Below are positions 15,331 through 22,820 of a stretch of 24,349 bases of DNA, in pieces. Each line of letters begins with the position of its first letter. Position 1 is the first letter of the stretch. Position numbers and translations under genes: made by a program. Below the pieces are notes generated by a model that saw only the letters and a program-made list of their open reading frames with translations, was not told where the DNA came from and searched no databases. The stretch comes from CAUPWF01 sp036656615 (GTDB lineage Bacteria; Bacillota; Clostridia; Lachnospirales; Lachnospiraceae), in the NCBI GenBank assembly GCA_036656615.1, contig JAVXHY010000025.1, positions 1 to 24,349 on the forward strand. Direction: 5' to 3'.

Positions 15331-17121
15331 TTAGATTGCCCTTGTATATGTTTTCAACCATTCTTTTTCTTCAGAGTCTAAATATGGCGCAACACGATCA
15401 TATACCGTTGCATGATATTCGTTCAACAATTTTTTATCCTCTTCTGACATTAATTCTGGAACAATTGCGTCAAGATCAAATGGAACATAAGTAATTGTTT
15501 CCATATAAAGGAACTGTCCATACTCATTCATTTCTCCTTTGCGCACAAGTAATTCATTTTCCAGTCTGATTCCATGTGAACCCTCGATATAGATTCCTGG
15601 TTCATCTGTAAGTACCATGCCTTCCTCTAAGGGATGTGATTCTCCAGCTCTATATTTCCAACGAAATCCAGTAGGACTTTCATGGACATTTAAGAGATAT
15701 CCAATTCCATGTCCAGTACCATGATTAAAGTTCAGATTTCTATCCCAGAATGGTTTTCTTGCAAGAATATCAAGAACTAATCCTGTTGTCCCATACAAGA
15801 ACTTTGCATTTGCTAATTGTAAGTTACTAATTGCAACTAATGTAAAGTGCTCTTTTTTCTCTTGGGATATTTCACCTAGTGCATAAGTTCTGGTAATATC
15901 TGTAGAGCCTTCAAGGAAACCGGCTCCCGTATCTGCCAAGAAAAAGTTTCCTTCCTCTAGCGAAACGTCTGTTTCAGGGCTTGATTCATAATGACAAAGA
16001 GCGCTATGTTCTCCATAAGCACAGATAGGTGCAAAACTTGGACGAATATAATTCTCCTGAGCTTCTCTAAGCTCATCTAGTTTTGCAGAAGCACTTAATT
16101 CTGTAATGGTCATTTTGTTATAGTTTTCTTTGATCCATTTCATAAATTTCACATAACAAATACTATCCTTAATTTCCGCTTTTCTGATATTTTCAAGCTC
16201 TGTCTCATTTTTCATTGCTTTAAATAAAATAGCTGGGTTTCTACCTTCTATTTTTTCCACTTTTTCTGGAATATTGCTATAGATTGAGTAGTTGATCTTA
16301 GCAGGGTCAATTAATAATTTTTCCGTGCTGTCAATTCTTTTGATATCTTCATAGATATCATTATAAGCATGAAATACAATTCCATCTTTCTGAAGAGCTG
16401 CTTTCATTTCAACAGATAATTTCTCTTCATTGATATATACATCCATTTTATTCATGGTAATAATTGCATAAGACAATACTAATGGGAAGAATTCAATATC
16501 ATTTCCTCGAATATTTAAAATCCAGCAAATGTCATCTATAGTAGTAAGCACATGTGATGTAGCATGAGCTTTTGTCATTTCTTTACGAATACGTGAAAGC
16601 TTAGACGCAACAGATTCTCCGGTATATTTTTCTTCTAATGCAAATGCTTTTTCTTCACTAAGTAATGGACGATCCGTCCAAATCTGATGGATCAAGTCTT
16701 CTTCATAATAGATAGTCCCTTGTTTTTCAGATACAATTGACTCGTATTGGATACCTTCACCCATAGAAACAACACGGCCATCAAATGCGAGCGTACCGCC
16801 TTTTGGAAGCTTTTGAGCAATATATTCTGCAACATCTGGCACTCCTGGTTCGCCCATTTTAAATAAATGAACCGGAGATCCCATAAGTTGTTCAGCAGCC
16901 TGAATAAAATAACGACCATCTGTCCATAATCCAGCTTCATTCTGAGTGATTACAGCAGTACCGGCAGATCCTGTAAAACCGGTAATAAACTTTCGGACTT
17001 TAAAATGTTCTCCAACATACTCGCTCTGATGAAAGTCTGCGGTTGGCACAACATAAACCTCAATCCCTTTTTCTTTCATCATTTTTTGCAATTGTACAAC
17101 TCTTTTGGTAACATCTGACAT
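15331..17121 (-). CDS. Xaa-Pro aminopeptidase, M24B family
   Basis: Cytosolic two-metal aminopeptidase of 596 aa that frees the residue before a proline, needed to use Pro-containing peptides. Two creatinase-like N-terminal domains (about 5-300) precede the pita-bread catalytic domain. The metal ligands are D397 (LADTGAG), D408 (STDITR), H471 (GTGHGIG), E507 (DEPGIY) and E521 (RLENELL), with the 14-residue Glu spacing seen in XPNPEP1. The length fits the long three-domain form and not the short PepP/PepQ forms. It is the first gene of the minus-strand operon and is divergent from the GntR regulator, whose product probably controls it. Confidence 0.93.
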   Translation of the reverse strand: MSDVTKRVVQLQKMMKEKGIEVYVVPTADFHQSEYVGEHFKVRKFITGFTGSAGTAVITQNEAGLWTDGRYFIQAAEQLMGSPVHLFKMGEPGVPDVAEYIAQKLPKGGTLAFDGRVVSMGEGIQYESIVSEKQGTIYYEEDLIHQIWTDRPLLSEEKAFALEEKYTGESVASKLSRIRKEMTKAHATSHVLTTIDDICWILNIRGNDIEFFPLVLSYAIITMNKMDVYINEEKLSVEMKAALQKDGIVFHAYNDIYEDIKRIDSTEKLLIDPAKINYSIYSNIPEKVEKIEGRNPAILFKAMKNETELENIRKAEIKDSICYVKFMKWIKENYNKMTITELSASAKLDELREAQENYIRPSFAPICAYGEHSALCHYESSPETDVSLEEGNFFLADTGAGFLEGSTDITRTYALGEISQEKKEHFTLVAISNLQLANAKFLYGTTGLVLDILARKPFWDRNLNFNHGTGHGIGYLLNVHESPTGFRWKYRAGESHPLEEGMVLTDEPGIYIEGSHGIRLENELLVRKGEMNEYGQFLYMETITYVPFDLDAIVPELMSEEDKKLLNEYHATVYDRVAPYLDSEEKEWLKTYTRAI

Positions 17122-17200
17122 AATTTCTCACCTAGTTTTATGCATTTTGCACAAAACTAATCCTTCCTTATTTGATTTCCTTGTGATAATACATTGTCTT

Positions 17201-17210
17201 TTGTTAACAA
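17201..17210. promoter_or_regulatory. Candidate operator for the GntR regulator
   Basis: TTGTTAACAA is a perfect 10-bp palindrome that overlaps the -10 region and likely start of the peptidase promoter. FadR-type regulators favour short T-G-T...A-C-A palindromes, so repression here is plausible. Confidence 0.4.
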
Positions 17211-17237
17211 TTTACAATAAACAATTCAAAATGTCAA
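17209..17237 (-). promoter_or_regulatory. Candidate promoter of the peptidase/POT operon
   Basis: On the minus strand a perfect TTGACA (17237-17232) is followed by a 17-base spacer and TAAATT (17214-17209). The -35 is ideal and the -10 moderate (4 of 6). Confidence 0.55.
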
Positions 17238-17288
17238 GTATATCTTCTAAATTAAAAAAATGTTTCATTCTGTTTTGAAACTCTTTTG

Positions 17289-17317
17289 TTTACCACTTAC
17301 TCCGCTTGTGCTAGAAT
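17289..17317 (+). promoter_or_regulatory. Promoter of the GntR-family gene
   Basis: TTTACC (17289-17294), a 17-base spacer and TAGAAT (17312-17317), with TGC just before the -10 (extended -10). Confidence 0.6.
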
Positions 17318-17360
17318 ACAAATAAACAAGTTCAATTCTATCAAAGGAAGGGAATAAAAA

Positions 17361-18053
17361 ATGAGTGAAATAAAATACCGTACTTTGCGTGAAAATGTTG
17401 TTGATGCTATACGCTCAAAGATTCTTGATCATGAATTAAAGCCTGGTGAACGAATTATAGAACAAGAAATTGCTGAAGAATTTGGAGTGAGCCGTGGTCC
17501 TATCCGTGAAGCTTTTCGTCAGCTAGAGCAGGAGGGGTTGGTGGGATATACAAGAAATGTTGGCTGTTCTGTAAAAAATATTACATTTGAAGATTTATTC
17601 GAAGTATATATGATGCGTGGGACTTATGAATTAATTGCCATCAAGTCTTTTAAAGGGGCCATCCCAACCATCACAATCCAGAAAATGGAACAGATACTAG
17701 AACAGATGAAAGAAGAAAGTACTGTTACAGAGTTAGTCAGTAATGACAACCAATTCCATGAAACAATTATTCGGGCTACTGGAATGCAGCGTTTATTAAA
17801 AGCATGGAAAGATTTGGACTATGCTACTTTTCTGAGCTGTTACATAGAAACAGGTGATACGACGATTCTCACATCCAAGCAATATCAAATTCATAAAGAT
17901 ATCTATGACATCTATTGTACAGGTGATACAAAAGCAATCTGTAAAGTTATTACAGAGCATTATTCAAGTACTTTAAAACGGAAGATGGCTGAATCTGGTC
18001 TTTCCAAAGAATCTTTTAAGTTCTCGACGGATATGATAGATACATTGTTATAG
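17361..18053 (+). CDS. FadR/FCD-subfamily GntR transcription regulator
   Basis: DNA-binding regulator of 230 aa. The N-terminal winged helix carries the GntR signature (GERIIEQEIAEEFGVSRGPIREAFRQLEQEGL, residues 29-60, shown here as motif limits GERII to QEGL). The C-terminal FCD ligand domain keeps the likely metal-binding residues D129, H133 (FHETI), H178 (IHKDIYD) and H200 (TEHYS). GGAAGGG precedes ATG 17361. It is divergent from the peptidase operon, and a palindrome lies on that operon's promoter, so it probably senses a small acid or amino-acid-like product and controls peptide use. Neither ligand nor direction of control is visible. Confidence 0.9.
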   Translation: MSEIKYRTLRENVVDAIRSKILDHELKPGERIIEQEIAEEFGVSRGPIREAFRQLEQEGLVGYTRNVGCSVKNITFEDLFEVYMMRGTYELIAIKSFKGAIPTITIQKMEQILEQMKEESTVTELVSNDNQFHETIIRATGMQRLLKAWKDLDYATFLSCYIETGDTTILTSKQYQIHKDIYDIYCTGDTKAICKVITEHYSSTLKRKMAESGLSKESFKFSTDMIDTLL

Positions 18054-18086
18054 GCGTGAACTATATGGAGCAATATTATGAAAACA

Positions 18087-18131
18087 AAAACCATCCCTGA
18101 AATCTTGAAAAAGTACTTCGGGGATGGTTTT
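18087..18131. terminator. Bidirectional terminator between GntR gene and hydrogenase
   Basis: AAAACCATCCCTGAA and TTCGGGGATGGTTTT form a 15-bp stem with one wobble pair. The A-rich left edge and T-rich right edge allow it to serve both converging genes. Confidence 0.85.
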
Positions 18132-18142
18132 AATTTTCGGAT

Positions 18143-19654
18143 TTAATTCAGTTCAATTTCCAACATTTCCTTACCGGGAAGTTGAACTGAGGATTTCTTG
18201 CAAAACGCGTCTAATTCTTTCGCTGCCTGATCAACGGAGATATTGGTTCCGGCTCCGGCTATGCAACCGCCAGGACAGCCCATACCTTCTATCAGACATC
18301 CGTTAAGCTTGCCAGCTTTGGCAAGGGTTAGGATTTTCTTACATTCGGCAAGACCTTCCGCATGTTCCATATGAACTGCTACATCTGGATAATATTTATG
18401 GATACAGGATTGGATGGCTTGGGCAACACCACCTGCAATTGCGTAGCCACGTCCTGCTTCTGTGGCATCATGGAAAGTAGCTTCCGTTTCAATGGCGGCA
18501 AGGTGGATGCTTTTGGCATCGAACAATGCTTGAAGTTCTTCAAATGTAATCACAAAATCTACATCACTTCTGACTGTTCTACGAGAGGCTTCTAGTTTTT
18601 TCGCAGCACATGGTCCAATAAAGACAACCTGGGCATTGGGATATTCTTTCTTAATGGTTCTTGCAGTTGCTACCATTGGGGTCAGTTCTTCCGAAACTTG
18701 TTCTGCAATATCTGGGAAATATTTCTTTGCTAGTACCGACCAGGATGGACAGCACGAAGTTAGTAAAAATGGAAGTTCTCCAGTGGATACTTTTTTGACG
18801 TAATGGTGAGCTTCTGAGATGGCACCAATATCTGCACCAAGTGCTACTTCGTACACTTGAGAGAAACCAAGCTCCAACAGAGCAGTTTTGATTGTGCCGG
18901 GGAGGATGTTCGGACCAAATTGTCCAATAAAAGCAGGAGCAATCTCTGCAATAATTTCTCCCCCTTTCTGGAGCGCGCGAACCAGCTGAAAAATCTGGGA
19001 TTTATCTGTAATTGCGCCAAATGGGCAGCTCACCATGCACATGCCACAGGATACACATTTCTTGTGATCAATTCGCGCACGACCGAATTGATCGGATGTA
19101 ATCGCTTTCACACCACAAGCCTTTTGGCAGGGACGTTCTTTTTTTGCAATGGCATCATAGGGACAGACTTTCTTACATTTTCCGCATTTGATGCATTTGG
19201 ATTGGTCAATGAAAGAATAGCCATCCACCATAGAAATAGCATCTGCAGGGCAAACTAGTCTACAGGGATGGGCCGTGCATCCCTTGCACATATTACTGAC
19301 TTCATAGCCTTTTTCTTCACAGGCTGCACATCCAGATGGAATGACTTGCATAAGTGGGGGCTCATAATATTTCTCGGCAATATTACTTTCTTCAATTCCG
19401 GCAGTCAGATGAACTGGCTTGTCTTCTGGACGCAGAGACATTCCCATAGCAAGACGTACCCGTTCTCTTACAATAGCTCTTGTTCGGTATACCGTTTCCT
19501 TGTAACGCTCCATATCTTCGTTTACCAGTCGATAGGGAATGGCCTCGATATCTTCTATTAATGACTCAGGGGTAGAGGTATAAGCTACTCTGGCTACCTC
19601 TTCAAAAACCTGGCGGCGTATTTTTCTAATGGGTGTATCAAGCCCTCTCATCAT
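18143..19654 (-). CDS. Monomeric [FeFe] hydrogenase, group B-like
   Basis: Single-subunit iron hydrogenase of 503 aa, expected to make or use H2 with ferredoxin-type electron partners. A helical N-terminal part (1-105) is followed by Cys-rich iron-sulfur regions: C109/C112/C123/C126/C131/C135, a C154xxC157xxC160xxxC164P motif, C176/C180, and C200xxC203xxC206xxxC210P. The H-cluster signatures are TSCCPSW (299-305), GPCAAKK (347-353) and EGMGCPGGC (456-464). The double Cys in L1 is kept, so catalytic activity is plausible. In L2, Gly replaces the Met usual in group A, which with the N-terminus suggests group B. The AAGGAGG site sets the start at 19654. It is transcribed alone; maturation genes are not in the window. 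Confidence 0.85.
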   Translation of the reverse strand: MMRGLDTPIRKIRRQVFEEVARVAYTSTPESLIEDIEAIPYRLVNEDMERYKETVYRTRAIVRERVRLAMGMSLRPEDKPVHLTAGIEESNIAEKYYEPPLMQVIPSGCAACEEKGYEVSNMCKGCTAHPCRLVCPADAISMVDGYSFIDQSKCIKCGKCKKVCPYDAIAKKERPCQKACGVKAITSDQFGRARIDHKKCVSCGMCMVSCPFGAITDKSQIFQLVRALQKGGEIIAEIAPAFIGQFGPNILPGTIKTALLELGFSQVYEVALGADIGAISEAHHYVKKVSTGELPFLLTSCCPSWSVLAKKYFPDIAEQVSEELTPMVATARTIKKEYPNAQVVFIGPCAAKKLEASRRTVRSDVDFVITFEELQALFDAKSIHLAAIETEATFHDATEAGRGYAIAGGVAQAIQSCIHKYYPDVAVHMEHAEGLAECKKILTLAKAGKLNGCLIEGMGCPGGCIAGAGTNISVDQAAKELDAFCKKSSVQLPGKEMLEIELN

Positions 19655-19686
19655 GTATGGTTCCTCCTTGTAATGATAATGCCTAC

Positions 19687-19715
19687 ATCATAACGAAATA
19701 GCTAGGATTAATCAA
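19687..19715 (-). promoter_or_regulatory. Candidate promoter of the hydrogenase gene
   Basis: Read on the minus strand: TTGATT (19715-19710), a 17-base spacer, TATGAT (19692-19687), about 33 bases before the ATG. Confidence 0.6.
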
Positions 19716-19759
19716 GGGGTATTAAAACAGCACAACTATTTTTTAGAAAGAAAATCAAA

Positions 19760-19795
19760 GAAAATGCAAGATTTGAAAACAAATCTTGCATTTTC
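19760..19795. promoter_or_regulatory. 16-bp perfect palindrome overlapping the aminotransferase promoter
   Basis: GAAAATGCAAGATTTG (19760-19775) and CAAATCTTGCATTTTC (19780-19795) are exact inverted repeats around AAAA. The right arm contains the -35 hexamer of the aminotransferase promoter. It could be an operator, or a terminator stopping transcription that enters the divergent region; it has no long T run on either side. Confidence 0.65.
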
Positions 19796-19814
19796 TTATA
19801 AAAACGTTTAAAAT
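19786..19814 (+). promoter_or_regulatory. Promoter of the aminotransferase gene
   Basis: TTGCAT (19786-19791), a 17-base spacer and TAAAAT (19809-19814). A second palindrome, CTACTAGTAG (19817-19826), lies at the expected transcription start. Confidence 0.6.
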
Positions 19815-19849
19815 ATCTACTAGTAGTATTCAAAATAGGAGGATTTGCG

Positions 19850-21133
19850 ATGGCAGCATATAAAGAGATGGATCGAGAGGAACTTCTAGCAGAAAAATCC
19901 AAGCTAGAGGCGAAGTATGAGGATGTAAAAGGTAAGGGATTAAAGCTTGATATGACAAGAGGAAAGCCTGCTAAAGCACAATTAGATCTTGCAATGGGAA
20001 TGATGGATGTATTAGATGGAAATTCTGATTTGAAATGTGAAGAGGGTGTAGACTGCAGAAATTATGGAGTACTTGATGGAATTCAAGAGGCAAAACAGTT
20101 GCTTGCAGATATGATGGAAGTTCCAAAGGAGAATATCGTTATATTTGGTAATTCAAGTCTGAATGTAATGTATGATACCGTATCACGTTCTATGACTCAT
20201 GGAGTCATGGGAAGTACACCATGGTGTAAGCTTGATAAAGTGAAATTTTTATGTCCGGTACCTGGATATGACAGACATTTTAAGATAACAGAATATTTTG
20301 GAATTGAAATGATTAATATACCAATGACAGAAGATGGGCCCGATATGGATATGGTGGAACAGCTTGTGAGCAGTGATGAAGCCATCAAAGGCATATGGTG
20401 TGTGCCAAAATATTCTAATCCGCAGGGGATTACGTATTCGGATGAAACAGTTCAGCGATTTGCAAGACTAAGGCCGGCAGCTAAAGACTTCAGAATCTAT
20501 TGGGACAATGCTTATACGATTCATCATTTATATGAGGAGCAGCAAGATCATTTGATTGAAATTCTTATGGAATGTAAAAAAGAGGGAAATTCAGATTTGG
20601 TATACAAGTTTTGTTCTACCTCGAAAGTGACGTTCCCAGGATCGGGGGTAGCAGCTATCGCTGCATCTACCGATAACTTAGTAGGAATTCGCAAGCAAAT
20701 GCAGATTCAGACGATTGGTCATGACAAGTTGAATCAACTGCGCCACGCGCGTTATTTTAAAGATATACACAGCATGGTAGAACATATGAAAAAGCATGCT
20801 AATATTATGCGTCCAAAGTTTGAAACAGTTTTAAATCGATTGGAAAAAGGATTGGGAGATGCGGAAATTGGCTCTTGGATTAAACCAAGAGGAGGATATT
20901 TCATTTCCTTTGATGCACTAGAAGGTTGTGCCACAGCTATTGTAGCTAAAGCAAAGGACGCGGGTCTAATCATGACAGAAGCGGGAGCAACATTTCCATA
21001 TGGAAAAGATCCCAAAGACAGCAATATTAGAATTGCCCCATCTTTTCCAACCATGGAAGAATTGGAAGTGGCAACGGAGATTTTTGTGTTGAGTGTAAAA
21101 TTAGTGAGTATAGATAAGATACTAAGTGAATAA
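19850..21133 (+). CDS. PLP-dependent aminotransferase, type Ic aspartate aminotransferase-like
   Basis: Fold-type I aminotransferase of 427 aa, expected to be cytosolic. PLP-site residues are visible: N190 in YSNPQG, D219 and Y222 in WDNAYT, the Schiff-base K259 in STSKVTFPG, and the carboxylate-binding Arg in NIRIAPSFP. The long N-terminal helix and the MTRGKPA segment match the family placed in Pfam as Asp_aminotransf (formerly the 'alanine-glyoxylate/MocR-like' entry), whose Corynebacterium member is an aspartate aminotransferase. TAGGAGG precedes ATG 19850. It is a single-gene unit with its own promoter and terminator, divergent from the hydrogenase. Substrate by family only. Confidence 0.88.
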   Translation: MAAYKEMDREELLAEKSKLEAKYEDVKGKGLKLDMTRGKPAKAQLDLAMGMMDVLDGNSDLKCEEGVDCRNYGVLDGIQEAKQLLADMMEVPKENIVIFGNSSLNVMYDTVSRSMTHGVMGSTPWCKLDKVKFLCPVPGYDRHFKITEYFGIEMINIPMTEDGPDMDMVEQLVSSDEAIKGIWCVPKYSNPQGITYSDETVQRFARLRPAAKDFRIYWDNAYTIHHLYEEQQDHLIEILMECKKEGNSDLVYKFCSTSKVTFPGSGVAAIAASTDNLVGIRKQMQIQTIGHDKLNQLRHARYFKDIHSMVEHMKKHANIMRPKFETVLNRLEKGLGDAEIGSWIKPRGGYFISFDALEGCATAIVAKAKDAGLIMTEAGATFPYGKDPKDSNIRIAPSFPTMEELEVATEIFVLSVKLVSIDKILSE

Positions 21134-21150
21134 TGCATAGACACTTATGG

Positions 21151-21189
21151 AAAAAAGAGATAAACTTAAAAAGGGTTTACCTCTTTTTT
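21151..21189 (+). terminator. Terminator after the aminotransferase gene
   Basis: AAAAAAGAGATAAAC pairs with GTTTACCTCTTTTTT apart from one A/C mismatch, and the right arm ends in a T run. Confidence 0.8.
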
Positions 21190-21247
21190 GCATTCCAAAT
21201 AAATGGACTAGATATTATGCAAGCAATTTGTTATAGTTACAACAAGT

Positions 21248-21334
21248 GGGAAATATTATAAAGATGGCTCTTGAATTAGGTATTTGTATTGTGGCAGAAG
21301 GAGTTGAAGAACAGCAGCATATAGATTTTTAAGA
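21248..21334 (+). pseudogene. Decayed fragment of an EAL-domain (c-di-GMP phosphodiesterase) gene
   Basis: The frame starting at 21248 reads GNIIKMALELGICIVAEGVE and ends EEQQHIDF before a stop at 21332. This matches the late part of EAL domains, where a hydrophobic helix is followed by LG(I/L).VVAEGVE and a Gln-rich turn. No start, no ribosome site and none of the earlier catalytic motifs are present upstream, where the DNA holds only the preceding terminator. It is a short relic left by a deletion and is unlikely to be made as protein. Confidence 0.8.
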
Positions 21335-21355
21335 GTAAGGACAGTGAGGAGTAAA

Positions 21356-22189
21356 ATGTTCGGATATGTAACAATTGATAAACCAGAATTAAAAATTAAA
21401 GATTATAATAAGTATAAAGCCTATTACTGTGGTTTGTGTCAAAGCCTAAAACAACAATATGGAGTAACTGGTCAAATGACGTTGACTTATGACATGACAT
21501 TTGCTATTATTTTGCTGACATCACTTTATGAAAGTGATACAGAGTTAACGAAACATCGCTGTGTGGTTCATCCAGTAAAGAAGCAAGAAATGCTGCAAAA
21601 TGAGATAACAGAATATGCTGCTTCTATGAATGTGATATTGGCATATTATCATTTTGAAGATGATTGGAAAGACGAAAAAAGCATTGCGGGATTTACAGGA
21701 ATGAAAGTTCTGCAGCACAAAGTTAGAAGTATTGAGGCACAGTATCAAAGACAATGTAAAAAGATTAAGGCGTCCCTACTAGAATTAAAGGAATGTGAAG
21801 AAAAGCAGATTACGGATATAGATAGGGTTTCAGGCTGCTTTGGAAGACTGATGGAGGAGCTTTTTATATGGAAAGAAGATCAGTGGGAGCCAGGGCTTCG
21901 TCGATTGGGCTTTTTTTTGGGAAAGTTTATTTACATTATGGATGCATACGATGATGTAAGTAAGGATATTGAAACGGGAAGTTATAATCCTTTGAAAGAA
22001 CGCTATGGAGAAGCTTCTTATGAAGAATCCTGCAGTCAGATGCTGACCATGATGCTGGCTGAGTGCAGCAATGAATTTGAGAAACTACCTTGCCTGTGGG
22101 ATACAGATATTTTAAGAAATATATTATATGCAGGGGCATGGACAAAATATAATCAGATACAAAGAGAAACAAAAGAAAGAAAGGAATAA
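21356..22189 (+). CDS. DUF5685 family protein
   Basis: Protein of 277 aa, mostly helical and without a signal peptide, of unknown function. The N-terminus MFGYVTIDKPELKIKDYNKY followed by CGLC (C25, C28) is the family hallmark. ATG 21356 has GTGAGGAG just upstream and is preferred to GTG 21344. Two Asp-rich motifs stand out: EDDWKD (101-106) and DAYDDVSKD (196-204), the latter followed by GSYNP. Both resemble the magnesium-diphosphate motifs of class I isoprenoid synthases (DDxxD; and LG..., D-V-x-x-D...G...P of squalene/phytoene synthases), and their spacing fits two facing helices. It forms a trio with the J-domain gene (4 bases downstream) and the 6-TM gene. Fold relation is my inference. 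Confidence 0.85.
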   Translation: MFGYVTIDKPELKIKDYNKYKAYYCGLCQSLKQQYGVTGQMTLTYDMTFAIILLTSLYESDTELTKHRCVVHPVKKQEMLQNEITEYAASMNVILAYYHFEDDWKDEKSIAGFTGMKVLQHKVRSIEAQYQRQCKKIKASLLELKECEEKQITDIDRVSGCFGRLMEELFIWKEDQWEPGLRRLGFFLGKFIYIMDAYDDVSKDIETGSYNPLKERYGEASYEESCSQMLTMMLAECSNEFEKLPCLWDTDILRNILYAGAWTKYNQIQRETKERKE

Positions 22190-22193
22190 AAAA

Positions 22194-22820
22194 ATGGCAA
22201 TTAATCCATATGATGTATTAGGGATTCCATTAAATTCATCCAATGATGAAGTGAAGAAAGCATATAGAGAATTAAGTCGCAAATATCATCCAGACTCTTA
22301 TTTGGATAATCCTTTGGCAGATCTTGCAGAAGAGAAATTTAAAGAAGTACAGCAGGCATATGAACAGATTATGCAAGAGCGTGAAGGCGGATATCAATCT
22401 TCAGCAGGATATCAAGGGAGCTATCAAAGTGGGAGCTATGAAAGGGAAAACCAAGAGGAAATGCAGTCGGTTTTTAATTATATCAATTCCGGAAATTACC
22501 GTGAAGCTTTGAATCTATTGAATAGAATGCCAAACCGAACGGCTCAATGGTATTATTGCAGCGGATTTGCAAATGCACAAATGGGCAATAATGTAGTAGC
22601 AAAAGATTATGTGGCAAAGGCAGTTAACATGGAGCCAAATAATTTGGAATATCGTAAATTGTTGAATCAGTTGGCGTGGACTGACCAAAGATATCAAAAT
22701 AATCCACTTAGTGGTTATGGGAACAATTCTTCTTGTGGTTCGGGAAATTTCTGCTGTGATCTGTGGTGTGCAGATTCAATATGTGAATGTTTGGGAGGAG
22801 ATATTTGCTCGTGCATGTAA
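22194..22820 (+). CDS. J-domain (DnaJ-like) protein with TPR-like region and Cys-rich tail
   Basis: Protein of 208 aa. The J domain (1-65) has the HPD motif at 32-34 (KYHPDSY), so it can stimulate an Hsp70 ATPase. A Gly/Ser/Tyr/Gln-rich linker (66-90) follows, then paired helices at about 93-165 (YREALNLLNRM, AQWYYCSGFANAQMG, AKDYVAKAVNMEPNNLEY) that look like TPR units. The last 30 residues hold eight Cys. There is no DnaJ zinc-finger repeat, so this is a specialised J protein and not the housekeeping DnaJ. AAAGGAAT precedes ATG 22194, 4 bases after the DUF5685 stop. It may recruit DnaK to its operon neighbours. Confidence 0.88.
   Translation: MAINPYDVLGIPLNSSNDEVKKAYRELSRKYHPDSYLDNPLADLAEEKFKEVQQAYEQIMQEREGGYQSSAGYQGSYQSGSYERENQEEMQSVFNYINSGNYREALNLLNRMPNRTAQWYYCSGFANAQMGNNVVAKDYVAKAVNMEPNNLEYRKLLNQLAWTDQRYQNNPLSGYGNNSSCGSGNFCCDLWCADSICECLGGDICSCM

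Noticed and set aside
19850..21133. Aminotransferase as a PhnW-like partner for the putative phosphonate operon
   Set aside because: It is about 8 kb away, has its own promoter and terminator, and its motifs fit the type Ic aspartate aminotransferase family.
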